Of a DNA stretch of 19,620 nucleotides, positions 8,255 to 16,060 are shown piece after piece. Made by a program: the position numbers and the translations under genes. How positions within the stretch are numbered: the stretch's first letter is position 1; each line of letters opens with the position of its first letter. Under the pieces are notes generated by a model, which saw nothing but the letters and a program-made list of their open reading frames with translations, was not told the origin of the DNA and made no database searches. The DNA is from Citricoccus sp. WCRC_4 (GTDB lineage Bacteria > Actinomycetota > Actinomycetes > Actinomycetales > Micrococcaceae): positions 1 through 19,620 of the forward strand of contig JAPFFX010000185.1 in assembly GCA_026645375.1 (NCBI GenBank), read 5' to 3'.

Positions 8255-9721
8255 TCAGTCGGTCTTCCTCCACACCGACCATCCCAGGGCCTCGACCCCC
8301 GGGTCCGCACCCCTCAGCGGTTCCCGGGTGAACCCCGCTCCGCCCGGCAGGCGCGTGCCGGGGACGCACCCCGGGAGCGAACCGACGATCACCCTGCCCT
8401 CGGCATTGACCAGGGCGGCGCCCGCGCGCGGGTCCACCGCCTCCCGGCCGGAGAACAGGGCCGCCTCGAGGCCGTCCATCCTCAGGTCGGCCCCGATGAC
8501 GCTCCCCCGGAAGACCGTCCCCGAGACCGGTATGCCCACGGTCACCGTGACCCGGTCGATGCCCCCCTGGTCGAGGTAGGGGCCGTAGGCGCAGAGGCGC
8601 CCGAGGGCCAGCGGTTGCCGGAACCACGGCATCCGCGTGTAGTCGTAGTAGCGCAGGGCCGCGACGTTGAAGGTGTGGGCCTTGAACCTGAGTTCCCGGG
8701 GTTCCTCACCGTCCCACCAGTTCAGCCACAGCGGCTGGTCGCGCAACAGCCCGGGCGCGAAGGCGATCCCGGCTCCACGCACCAGTTCCGCGTCCTCCTC
8801 CGCGGCCGTCCTCAGCAACTGGTCCACCACGCCCGGGCCGGACTCCCCGCTGGCCTCGGCGGGGTCGAGGCCGTCCAGGGCCGACCTCACCGCCCCCAGC
8901 CGTCGATGCAGGCCCTCGAGGCGATGGGCCATTCCCGGCACGCCCCCGTCATCGGTCGCCGCGGCCTCCGCGTAGAGCCCTGCCCGAGCGGTCATCAACG
9001 CTGAGCGCAGCGACTCTGCGTAACGATGGGTGATCTCCTGTGCGCGGGTCACGTCGGCGGCGGCGATGGCCGCGACCAGTTCCCCGCAGGTCGCGGACAG
9101 CTGCTCGCCGAACCCCGCGGCCTGGGGCCCGTGCCACGACAGGGCCTGCAGCTCGCCGGCCAGGGGCAGCGCCATCTCCATCAGGCCCTCCGAGCGCGAG
9201 GTCGAGGCGAGCTTCACGGCCAGGAGCATGTGCGCCCTGCGCACGCCCATGGGGTCGGCGGCGAGTGTCGCCCGGGCCGCCTCGCCCAACGCCTCGATCT
9301 CGTGCTCGTCGCAGGTGGCGGCCGCGCGCCGGGCGCAGGCGGCCAGGACCGTGGCGACCTGCCCGCCCAGGTCGTCGATGTCCCCCAGGGACATCGCCGT
9401 CAGCTCCTCCCGCGCCATGGTGTCGAGCTGCTGCGGGTCCGGGGTGAAGACCGTCCCCCCGTGCCGTCCCGTCCGCGTCCGCACCAGGCCTCGGGCCCGG
9501 AGCCGGTCCAGGGCCTGCCGCAGGGTCACCGGTGAGACGCCGAAGATCCTGGCCACGATGGTCTCGGACGGGAGCCGCTGGCCCTGCTGGAGCAGCCCGA
9601 TGGCGATGCCGGCCGCGAGGCGGTGTTCCACCTGGTGGGACAGGGGCGCCGTGGCATCGGGGGTCTTCAGCCGACTCACCATCGACAGCACGTTCGACTC
9701 GATGCGGTCCCCGCCGCTCAC
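8255..9721 (-). CDS. GntR-family (FadR-like) regulator with C-terminal Cache-like sensor domain
   Basis: A 488-residue regulator. Residues 26-92 are a GntR winged helix-turn-helix (GQRLPSETIVARIFGVSPVTLRQALDRLRARGLVRTRTGRHGGTVF). Residues ~105-245 form an all-helical region like an FCD/FadR-C domain, but the usual metal-binding His pattern is not evident. After a helical linker (~260-310), residues ~315-445 resemble a Cache domain: GAGIAFAPGLL, YYDYTRMPWFRQP, GPYLDQGGIDRVTVTVGIPV, then VFRGSVIGADLRMDGLE. The R-x-P-W-F and P-Y-x-D elements resemble ligand-contact positions of amino-acid or amine-binding Cache domains. No membrane segment is present, so the sensor should be cytoplasmic. I chose GTG 9721 because GGAGG lies five bases upstream; ATG 9682 is possible. 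It stands directly upstream of the dehydrogenase promoter and may regulate it. HTH assignment is strong, Cache assignment good, ligand unknown. Confidence 0.85.
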   Translation of the reverse strand: MSGGDRIESNVLSMVSRLKTPDATAPLSHQVEHRLAAGIAIGLLQQGQRLPSETIVARIFGVSPVTLRQALDRLRARGLVRTRTGRHGGTVFTPDPQQLDTMAREELTAMSLGDIDDLGGQVATVLAACARRAAATCDEHEIEALGEAARATLAADPMGVRRAHMLLAVKLASTSRSEGLMEMALPLAGELQALSWHGPQAAGFGEQLSATCGELVAAIAAADVTRAQEITHRYAESLRSALMTARAGLYAEAAATDDGGVPGMAHRLEGLHRRLGAVRSALDGLDPAEASGESGPGVVDQLLRTAAEEDAELVRGAGIAFAPGLLRDQPLWLNWWDGEEPRELRFKAHTFNVAALRYYDYTRMPWFRQPLALGRLCAYGPYLDQGGIDRVTVTVGIPVSGTVFRGSVIGADLRMDGLEAALFSGREAVDPRAGAALVNAEGRVIVGSLPGCVPGTRLPGGAGFTREPLRGADPGVEALGWSVWRKTD

Positions 9722-9739
9722 CCTTGCCTCCACGGCCTC

Positions 9740-9762
9740 AGCGTACCGACCGGGCGCGCCCG
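9740..9762 (-). promoter_or_regulatory. Possible promoter and palindrome before the regulator gene
   Basis: TACGCT (9745-9740) is a possible -10 box for the GTG at 9721. Immediately upstream is a 12-bp perfect palindrome, CGGGCGCGCCCG (9751-9762). No convincing -35 box is seen. An autoregulatory operator is conceivable, but GC-only palindromes are frequent in such DNA. Confidence 0.3.
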
Positions 9763-9793
9763 TCCCGTCGATGCGACTCTGCCCGGGCCCGGT

Positions 9794-9813
9794 CCCGTCA
9801 CGCCTGCGACGGG
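9794..9813 (-). terminator. Hairpin following cdd
   Basis: CCCGTC and GACGGG pair around an 8-base loop, seven bases after the cdd stop. There is no U-run, and a self-complementary GGGCCC follows. It could end or weaken the nucleoside-operon transcript before the regulator gene. Together with the hairpin at 3808-3843 it brackets the four-gene cassette. Confidence 0.4.
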
Positions 9814-9819
9814 GTCGGA

Positions 9820-10317
9820 TCAGGCACGGCGGCCACGGTGGTCCGCCATGTCCGCCGGCCCGAACGCCGAGGGAAGGACCTGGTCCATGGTCAGCTCGCC
9901 CTCGGGGCCCATCAGCAGCATGCCCGGGGCGTGGAACTCGAAGAGCAGCTGTCGGCACCGGCCACAGGGCATGAGGACCTCCCCCTCTCCGTTGACGCAG
10001 TAGAACGCCACCAGCCGTCCCCCGCCGGTCATCTGCAGCTGGGACACCAGGGAGCACTCGGCACACAGGGTCAACCCGAGCGAGGCGTTCTCGATGTTGC
10101 AGCCGGCGACGATCCGGCCGTCCTCGACCATGGCGGCCGCCCCGACGGGGAAGGAGGAGTAGGGCACGTAAGCGCGCGTCATCGCGGCCCTCGCCGCGGA
10201 CTCCAGGCGCTTCCAGTCCACGCCCGAGCCGGTGCCGGTCAGTCGCGGGAGGGAAGCGGTCAGCGGGATGTCGTCCGCGAAGGCCTCGTCGAGGTTGTCG
10301 TTGTAGAACTCGGTCAC
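9820..10317 (-). CDS. cdd: Cytidine deaminase
   Basis: Hydrolyses cytidine and deoxycytidine to uridine or deoxyuridine with ammonia release; cytoplasmic pyrimidine salvage. The 165-residue product has the zinc site C-A-E at residues 86-88 (Glu88 is the proton shuttle) and P-C-G-R-C at 117-121, with VPYSSFPVGAA and GCNIENASLGLTLCAE as the usual substrate-binding segments. It has about 30 extra N-terminal residues compared with the compact ~130-residue tetrameric enzymes. GTG 10317 is the start: AAGGAG stands five bases upstream and overlaps the last codons of the permease gene, whose stop is two bases away. The frame is open far upstream but only as a shadow of the permease. Translational coupling to the transporter is likely. 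Confidence 0.95.
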   Translation of the reverse strand: MTEFYNDNLDEAFADDIPLTASLPRLTGTGSGVDWKRLESAARAAMTRAYVPYSSFPVGAAAMVEDGRIVAGCNIENASLGLTLCAECSLVSQLQMTGGGRLVAFYCVNGEGEVLMPCGRCRQLLFEFHAPGMLLMGPEGELTMDQVLPSAFGPADMADHRGRRA

Positions 10318-10319
10318 GG

Positions 10320-11642
10320 TTACTCCTTCACGTAGGGTGTCCCGGCTGCCGCCGGACCTCGCGACCGGCCCACCAGGCCGGCCACCACCAGGATCGTCAC
10401 GAGGTAGGGCAGCATCGCCATGAACTGGCTGGGCACCGGCGTGCCGAGGATGGCCAGGACGAACTGCATGTTGGTGGCGAAGCCGAACAACAGGGCGGCG
10501 AAGAACGCCCCGATGGGGTTCCACCGGCCGAAGATCACCGCGGCCAGGGCGATGAAGCCCTGCCCGGCGGTCATCTCCTTGGAGAAGGAGGAGGAGTTCA
10601 CCAGCGTGAAGAACGCCCCGCCCATCCCCGCGATCGCCCCGGCCAGCAGCACGTTGACGTAGCGGGTGCGCAGGACGTTGATGCCCACCGTGTCCGCGGC
10701 CTTGGGGTGCTCGCCGACGGCCCGCACGCGCAGCCCCCACCGGGTGTGGAACAGCCCCACGTACAACGCCGCCACGATCAGGTACATCCCATAGCCGAGC
10801 ACCGTCTGGTCGAAGAAGATCGGGCCGATGACCGGGATGTCCGCCAGGACCGGGATCCGGATGCTGCTGAAGTGCGGAGGGGAGTTGAACCGGGACGAGT
10901 CCGAGCTCAGCAGGGTGGAGAACAGGAAGCTCGTCAGCCCGGCCACGAGGACGTTGAGCACCACGCCCACGATCACCTGGTTGACCAGGTAGCGGATGGA
11001 GAACACCGCCAGCAGGGCCGAGACCAGCGCGCCCGCCACGACGGCGGCCAGCAGGCCGGCCCAGACCGAGCCGGTGACCGAGCCGGTCACCGCGGCGGTG
11101 AACGCGCCGGCCAGCAGCTGGCCCTCGATGGCGATGTTGACCACGCCGGCCCGTTCCGAGAGCACCCCGGCCATCGAGCCGAAGATCAGCGGGACGGCCA
11201 GGACGAAGGCACCGGCGATCAGGCCGGTCAGGAACACCGTGGTGGTGTTGGCCGCGCCGACCACCCACACCAGGAAGCCGGCCACGAACAACACCGCGAA
11301 CACCGCCGAACCCCAGCCGGGGACCGTGCCCCGGCGGCGGACGGCCAGCAGCCCCCACACGGTCAGGGCGGCCAGCAGGACGGTGATGGTCCAGCCCGCG
11401 GCCACGGTCGGGACCACGATGTCCGGGATCTGGACCGCGTCGGCCTCGGTGGAGATGCGGAAGGTCGCGGACTCGCCCGAGGCGCCCAGGGCGAAGACCA
11501 GCAGGGAGATGACCGTGAGCACCGCGAAGGTGATCGGGGTGGCCCAGTGCCGGACGATCTCACGCTGCGGCTGCGGAGCGGAACCGGTGGCGGGCGAGGC
11601 GCCGGAACCGGAACCGGAGGGGACGGTGACGGTGGTGCTCAT
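10320..11642 (-). CDS. Nucleoside ABC transporter permease (second permease subunit)
   Basis: A 440-residue membrane protein of the BPD-transporter type-2 (RbsC/LivH-like) permease group, of the NupQ/RnsD kind found with BMP lipoproteins. About ten hydrophobic helices are present. Recognisable segments are PLIFGSMAGVLSERAGVVNIAIEGQLLAGAF, where GVLSERAGVVNIAIEG is the family's hallmark, NQVIVGVVLNVLVAGLTSFLF, and GLRVRAVGEHPKAADTVGINV, the EAA-like loop that contacts the ATPase. The N-terminus has an extra ~30-residue Ser/Pro/Gly-rich cytoplasmic stretch before the first helix. ATG 11642 overlaps the stop of the upstream permease as ATGA. With the partner permease it should form the membrane channel for nucleoside uptake. 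Family identity is strong; exact nucleoside range is not readable. Confidence 0.93.
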   Translation of the reverse strand: MSTTVTVPSGSGSGASPATGSAPQPQREIVRHWATPITFAVLTVISLLVFALGASGESATFRISTEADAVQIPDIVVPTVAAGWTITVLLAALTVWGLLAVRRRGTVPGWGSAVFAVLFVAGFLVWVVGAANTTTVFLTGLIAGAFVLAVPLIFGSMAGVLSERAGVVNIAIEGQLLAGAFTAAVTGSVTGSVWAGLLAAVVAGALVSALLAVFSIRYLVNQVIVGVVLNVLVAGLTSFLFSTLLSSDSSRFNSPPHFSSIRIPVLADIPVIGPIFFDQTVLGYGMYLIVAALYVGLFHTRWGLRVRAVGEHPKAADTVGINVLRTRYVNVLLAGAIAGMGGAFFTLVNSSSFSKEMTAGQGFIALAAVIFGRWNPIGAFFAALLFGFATNMQFVLAILGTPVPSQFMAMLPYLVTILVVAGLVGRSRGPAAAGTPYVKE

Positions 11643-13156
11643 CGCTGCTCGCCGTCCTCACCGGTGGTGTCCTGCGTCGGGGATGCCGTGACTCGCCCGC
11701 CCGGTGGCGGGCCGGCGTCGGGCGTGCCCCGCTGCGCACCGGCGGGCGCCGCCGCCTCGGCCGGGGACGCGGTCTCGGCCGGAGAGGCCGGGGACGCCGC
11801 ATCACCGGCGGCCACGCCCACGGCGTCACCGATGACCGCGGACTCCGCCGCGGAAGCGGTGCCGCCTGCGGTGGTCGTGGTGGCGGCCGCGGCGCCGGCC
11901 AGCGCCGGCTGGGTGACCGGGTCCGCCCCCGTGCGCGCCTGCAGGGGGTCCGGCTCCGGCAGCCGGAAGATGGTGCGCACCAGTGGCGGGGCGGCGATGA
12001 ACAGCACGATCAACGACTGGATGATGAGCACGATGTCGATCGGCACGCCGGTCTCGGTCTGCATGGTCACCCCGCCCGCGCGCAGGGCACCGAACAGCAG
12101 CCCGGCGAAGAACACCCCGACCGGGTTGGACCGGCCCAGCAGGGCCACGGTGATGGCGTCGAAGCCGAAGGAGCCGGCCACGTCCGTGTTCAGGACCTTC
12201 TCGGTGCCGGAGACCTGGCTCACGCCGGCCAGGCCGGCCAGGCCGCCCGAGATGACCATCGCCACCACGTACATCCGCTTCACCGAGACGCCGGCCGTGC
12301 GGGCCGCCGCCGGGTTGGCACCCACCGCCCGCAACTGGAAGCCGATCGTCGAGCGCTGGATCAGCCACCACGCGAAGACGGTGGTGAGGACCGCGACGAC
12401 GAAGCCCCAGTTGAGGCGGAAGGAGTCCCCCAGCAGCGGCGGGAACACGGCGGTGGGCTCGAGGAAGTCCGAGACCGGGTTGGTGGAGCCCTCGCGCTGC
12501 AGCACCGGGGTCTGCAGCAGGTACGCCACGAGGTACACCGCGATGTAGTTGAGCATGATGGTCAGGATGACCTCGTGGGCGCCGGTGGCGGCCTTGAGGA
12601 TGCCCACGATCGAGCCCCACAGGGCACCGCCGAGGATGCCCATGATGACCACCAGCAGCAGGTGCACGCCGAAGGGCAGCTGCAGGTGCACGCCGAAGAA
12701 GGTGGCGAACACGGCGCCGATGATCATCTGTCCCTGGCCACCGATGTTGAACAGGCCGGAACGGAAGGAGATCGCGATGCCCAGCGAGATGATGATCAGC
12801 GGCGTCGAGAGGGTCAGCGACTCCATGAACGGGTAGATCATGCCCGTGAAGTCCTCGGCCCGGTAGTTGAACACCGCCCCGCGGAACAGGGCGGCGTAGG
12901 CCGCGGCCACGGCCTCCCAGGCGGCCACGAGGGTGTCCTGCGGCCGGGCGAAGAAGTACCCCAGGGCCTCCAGGACCTCCTCGTCGGTGAGGATGATCAG
13001 CACGGCGCTGATGACCAGGGACAGCACGATCGCCAGCACGGTGACCATGCCGTTGCCGGACATCATGTGTCGCAGCGCGGAGCCGCCGTCGGGGCGGCCG
13101 GCCGCCGGCCCGGACGCACCGGGCCTCGGGCCGGCCTGCGTGGTCACGGCGCTCAT
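11639..13156 (-). CDS. Nucleoside ABC transporter permease (first permease subunit) with long Ala/Pro-rich tail
   Basis: A 505-residue permease of the NupP/RnsC kind, partner of the one encoded next. After a ~30-residue N-terminal extension come about ten membrane helices, including LTLSTPLIIISLGIAISFRSGLFNIGGQGQMIIGA (the family's FNIGGQGQ hallmark), EVILTIMLNYIAVYLVAYLL and FQLRAVGANPAAARTAGVSVKRM, the ATPase-contact loop. The transport domain ends near residue 395 with PPLVRTIFRLPEPDP. The remaining ~100 residues are low-complexity Ala/Thr/Ser/Pro/Gly, probably disordered and cytoplasmic, and make it longer than typical homologues. ATG 13156 overlaps the ATPase stop codon as ATGA, and its own stop overlaps the next start, indicating tight coupling in one operon. 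Confidence 0.93.
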   Translation of the reverse strand: MSAVTTQAGPRPGASGPAAGRPDGGSALRHMMSGNGMVTVLAIVLSLVISAVLIILTDEEVLEALGYFFARPQDTLVAAWEAVAAAYAALFRGAVFNYRAEDFTGMIYPFMESLTLSTPLIIISLGIAISFRSGLFNIGGQGQMIIGAVFATFFGVHLQLPFGVHLLLVVIMGILGGALWGSIVGILKAATGAHEVILTIMLNYIAVYLVAYLLQTPVLQREGSTNPVSDFLEPTAVFPPLLGDSFRLNWGFVVAVLTTVFAWWLIQRSTIGFQLRAVGANPAAARTAGVSVKRMYVVAMVISGGLAGLAGVSQVSGTEKVLNTDVAGSFGFDAITVALLGRSNPVGVFFAGLLFGALRAGGVTMQTETGVPIDIVLIIQSLIVLFIAAPPLVRTIFRLPEPDPLQARTGADPVTQPALAGAAAATTTTAGGTASAAESAVIGDAVGVAAGDAASPASPAETASPAEAAAPAGAQRGTPDAGPPPGGRVTASPTQDTTGEDGEQR

Positions 13157-14691
13157 GCCGTCGCTCCCTTCGGGGTGGTGTCCTGCGGGCTGGCCGCGGG
13201 GTCGATGCCGGCCATCATCAGGCCGAGGTCGTCGCGCGAGGTGTCCCCCGGCACGATGCCGATGATCCGGCCGTGGTACATCACCGCGATCCGGTCGGCC
13301 AGGTCCAGGACCTCGTCCAGTTCCGTGGAGATGATCATCACCGGCGTCCCGGAGTCCCGCTCGCGGATGATGCGCTCGTGCAGGAACTCGATGGAGCCGA
13401 CGTCGACCCCACGGGTCGGCTGGGAGGCGATGAACAGCTTGAGGTCGTCCACCAGTTCCCGGGCCATGACGACCTTCTGCTGGTTGCCGCCGGACAGGGT
13501 GCCGACGGGCAGGTCCACGCCCTGGGTACGGATGTCGAATTCCTGGACCCGCTTCTCGGCCAGCCGGCGGATCGCCTTCGGGTCGAGCTGGAGGCCGTTG
13601 CCGGCGGGGGGTCGGTCATAGCGGTTGAGCACGAGGTTCTCGGCCACCGTGAACGGGCCGACCAGTCCGTCGGTGGACCGGTCCTCGGGCACGTACCCGA
13701 CGCCGGCCCGGATGACCTGGCGGGTCGTGCGGCCGAGCAGCTCCTCGCCGTCGAGACGGATCGAGCCCTGGGCCTTGTGCAGTCCCATGATGGCCTCGGC
13801 CAGCTCGGTCTGGCCGTTCCCCTGGACGCCGGCGACGGCGAGCACCTCGCCCTGGCGGATCCCGAAGGAGACGTCGTCCACGAGCCGGACGCCGGCCGGG
13901 CTGAGCACGGTGAGGTTCGAGACGGTGAACGTCTCCTCCCCCAGGGTCGGGGCGGACTTCTCGCGGTTCAGGACGACGTCGCGGCCGACCATCAGCGCCG
14001 CGAGCTCGGACTGGTCCGCACCGGGGTCTGCGGTGCCCACCACCCGGCCGCGGCGCAGCACGGTGATCTGAGTGGAGATCGCCTTGACCTCGCGGAGCTT
14101 GTGGGAGATGAACACGACGGCCGTGCCGCTGTCCCGCAGCTGGCGGATGATGTCCAGCAGCTCGTCGGTCTCCTGCGGGGTGAGCACGGCCGTGGGCTCG
14201 ACGAGGATCAGCACCCGGGCGTCGCGGACCAGGGCCTTGATGATCTCGACGCGCTGCTGGACGCCGACCGGCAGGTCCTCGACCAGGGCGTCGGGGTCCA
14301 CGTGGAAACCGAAGCGGTCGGAGATCTCGCGGATGCGGCGCCGGGTGGTCTCGAGGTCGAGGATGCCGCCGGCCCGGGTGTGCTCGTCACCCAGGGCGAC
14401 GTTCTCGGCCACCGTGAAGACGGGGATCAGCATGAAGTGCTGGTGCACCATGCCGATCCCGGCGGCCATGGCCTCACCGGGGCCGCTGAACCGGACCGGG
14501 GTGCCGTCCACCAGGATCTCTCCGGCCGTGGGCTCGTAGAGCCCGAACAGCACGTTCATCAGGGTGGACTTGCCGGCGCCGTTCTCCCCGAGGAGGGAAT
14601 GCACCTGTCCGGACTCCACCGTGAGGTCGATCGAGTCATTGGCCGTGAAGGCGCCGAATTTCTTGGTGATGCCGCGCAGCTCGAGTTTCAC
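13153..14691 (-). CDS. Nucleoside ABC transporter double ATPase
   Basis: A 512-residue protein with two fused nucleotide-binding domains, as in NupO/RnsB and the sugar importers (RbsA-like). First domain: Walker A GENGAGKST (residues 35-43), Q-loop Gln84 in MVHQHF, signature VGVQQRVEI (142-150), then VLILVEPTAVLTP and the switch His197 (ISHKL). The Walker B position, normally Asp in LILDEPT, is Val164 here. Second domain: degenerate Walker A GVQGNGQTE, YVPEDRSTDGLVGPFTVAENL, signature LSGGNQQKV and LFIASQPTRGVDVGS; the family naturally has ASQPT in place of the Walker B acidic pair. It energises uptake by the two permeases encoded downstream. ATG 14691 begins MKLELRGITKKFG; its ribosome-binding site is weak. 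A strong hairpin lies in the 106-base gap before it. Confidence 0.94.
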   Translation of the reverse strand: MKLELRGITKKFGAFTANDSIDLTVESGQVHSLLGENGAGKSTLMNVLFGLYEPTAGEILVDGTPVRFSGPGEAMAAGIGMVHQHFMLIPVFTVAENVALGDEHTRAGGILDLETTRRRIREISDRFGFHVDPDALVEDLPVGVQQRVEIIKALVRDARVLILVEPTAVLTPQETDELLDIIRQLRDSGTAVVFISHKLREVKAISTQITVLRRGRVVGTADPGADQSELAALMVGRDVVLNREKSAPTLGEETFTVSNLTVLSPAGVRLVDDVSFGIRQGEVLAVAGVQGNGQTELAEAIMGLHKAQGSIRLDGEELLGRTTRQVIRAGVGYVPEDRSTDGLVGPFTVAENLVLNRYDRPPAGNGLQLDPKAIRRLAEKRVQEFDIRTQGVDLPVGTLSGGNQQKVVMARELVDDLKLFIASQPTRGVDVGSIEFLHERIIRERDSGTPVMIISTELDEVLDLADRIAVMYHGRIIGIVPGDTSRDDLGLMMAGIDPAASPQDTTPKGATA

Positions 14692-14749
14692 CGTGCTCCA
14701 GCCAATCTGTCCTGACGAGGACCGTTGCGTGAAGGGATGTCGGACAGGC

Positions 14750-14779
14750 GGCGGGGCGGCCGTGGGAGGCCGCCCCGCC
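14750..14779 (-). terminator. Strong hairpin between the lipoprotein and ATPase genes
   Basis: A perfect 12-bp stem (GGCGGGGCGGCC with GGCCGCCCCGCC) with a 6-base loop, starting 18 bases after the lipoprotein stop. Flanking GACAG and CTGTC could lengthen it. No U-run follows. This position, just after a binding-protein gene and before its transporter genes, is where partial terminators or 3'-end stabilisers are typically found, giving more binding protein than ATPase. I infer that role. Confidence 0.7.
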
Positions 14780-14797
14780 TGGGCTGTCGGAACGGTA

Positions 14798-15943
14798 TCA
14801 GGACTCGGGCGAGTAGTCCGAGCCGACCGTGATCGAGCCGTCGACGATGCCGGCCTTGATCTCCTCCAGCTCGGCCTTGAGCTCGTCGGAGACCGCGGCG
14901 TCGAGGTCGTGGAACGGGGCGAGCGCGACGCCGCCGTTCTCCAGGGTGCCGACGTAGGGCTCGGAGGAGAACTCGCCGGCCAGGTCGGCCTCGATGACGT
15001 CGTGGACCGCCTCGCCCATCAGCTTCATCACCGAGGTGAGGATGACCTCGCCCTGGTCCGTGGTCAGGTAACCGTCGGAGTCGACCCACACGACCTTGGC
15101 GTCCTTGCCCGCGGCGTTGGCCTCGGTCACCGCGTCCAGGGTGCCCAGGCCCACGGGCCCGGCCACGGGCATGATGATGTCCGCGCCCTCGTTGATGAAG
15201 TTGGTCGTGTTGGTCTTGCCGGCGGCCTGGTTCTCGAAGTCACCGGTGAACGAGCCGTTCTTGGCCTCGCGGTTCCAGCCGAGGACCTGGACGTCTGCGT
15301 CCTTCTGCTCGTTGTAGTACTCGACGCCGGCCGCGAAGCCGTCCATGAAGATCGTCACGGTGGGGATCTCCGCGCCGCCGTAGGTGGCGACCTTGCCCGT
15401 CTCGGAGACCCCTGCGGACAGGTACCCGGCCAGGAAGGCGCCCTGGGCCGTGTCGTAGATGATGCGCTGGACGTTGTCGGGGAACTCCGGGTCCGTGACG
15501 TCCACGCCCACGAAGTGGGTGTCCTCGTTCGCCGCGGCGATCGGCTTGATGGTGTCACCCAGCAGGAAGCCCACGCCGATGATGGTGTCGCAACCGGCCT
15601 GGAGCATGGAGTTGACGTTCGGGGTGAAGTCCGTGGGACTCGTGGACTCGGCCTCGCGGACGGTGATGCCGAAGTCCTCCTCGGCCGACTTCAGTCCCTC
15701 GTACGAGGACTGGTTGAAGGACCGGTCGTCGAAACCGCCCTGGTCGGACACGATGCAGCCGGTGTAGTCGGAGTTCTCGGTGCCGACCGCCGGGGTGCCG
15801 GTGCTCTCCGTACCGGTCTCGGAGCCGGCACCGGGGGTCTCCTCCTCGGGGGCCGCGCCGCAGCCGGCGAGCAGGAGGCCGGAGATGCCCAGGACGGCCG
15901 CCGGCAGGAGTGCCTTGCGGGACAGATCGGATGCAATGCCCAT
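14798..15943 (-). CDS. BMP-family nucleoside-binding lipoprotein
   Basis: The substrate-binding subunit of the nucleoside ABC importer, anchored outside the membrane. The 381-residue precursor has a lipoprotein signal: SRKALLPAAVLGISGLLLAGC, with lipobox LAGC and modified Cys28. A ~30-residue Glu/Gly/Thr-rich tether follows, then the PnrA/Med-like fold. Family segments are IVSDQGGFDDRSFNQSSYEGL (binding-site Asp/Asn), GFLLGDTIKPIAAANEDTHFVGVD, KVATYGGAEIPTVTIFMDGFAAGVEYYN, IIMPVAGPVGLGT and VVWVDSDGYLTT. ATG 15943 has AAAGGA about six bases upstream and places the signal peptide correctly; the open frame upstream is non-coding. It is first in the operon with the double ATPase and two permeases. 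The 187-base upstream gap carries a palindromic element that may regulate the whole set. Confidence 0.94.
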   Translation of the reverse strand: MGIASDLSRKALLPAAVLGISGLLLAGCGAAPEEETPGAGSETGTESTGTPAVGTENSDYTGCIVSDQGGFDDRSFNQSSYEGLKSAEEDFGITVREAESTSPTDFTPNVNSMLQAGCDTIIGVGFLLGDTIKPIAAANEDTHFVGVDVTDPEFPDNVQRIIYDTAQGAFLAGYLSAGVSETGKVATYGGAEIPTVTIFMDGFAAGVEYYNEQKDADVQVLGWNREAKNGSFTGDFENQAAGKTNTTNFINEGADIIMPVAGPVGLGTLDAVTEANAAGKDAKVVWVDSDGYLTTDQGEVILTSVMKLMGEAVHDVIEADLAGEFSSEPYVGTLENGGVALAPFHDLDAAVSDELKAELEEIKAGIVDGSITVGSDYSPES

Positions 15944-16060
15944 GATGATCCTTTGGTGCGAGTGATGAGGCGGGAGGGCAGCCGGCCTGGCCGGTGCTGC
16001 TCCGGGCCGACCGATGGCCCTCACAGTGGTGTCCGTGCCCTGGAGCGGACAGTTACCCGG

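Noticed and set aside
9722..10066. N-terminal extension of the GntR regulator
   Set aside because: Overlaps cdd in another frame and looks non-coding; GTG 9721 has a well-spaced GGAGG.
10707..12548. 613-codon plus-strand open frame opposite the two permease genes
   Set aside because: Antisense to two clearly recognisable overlapping permeases; composition is His/Arg/Gly/Asp-rich low complexity typical of shadow frames in GC-rich DNA, with no family motif.
13273..14715. 480-codon plus-strand open frame opposite the ATPase gene
   Set aside because: Mirror frame of a conserved ATPase; Asp/Gly/Val-rich with no recognisable domain.
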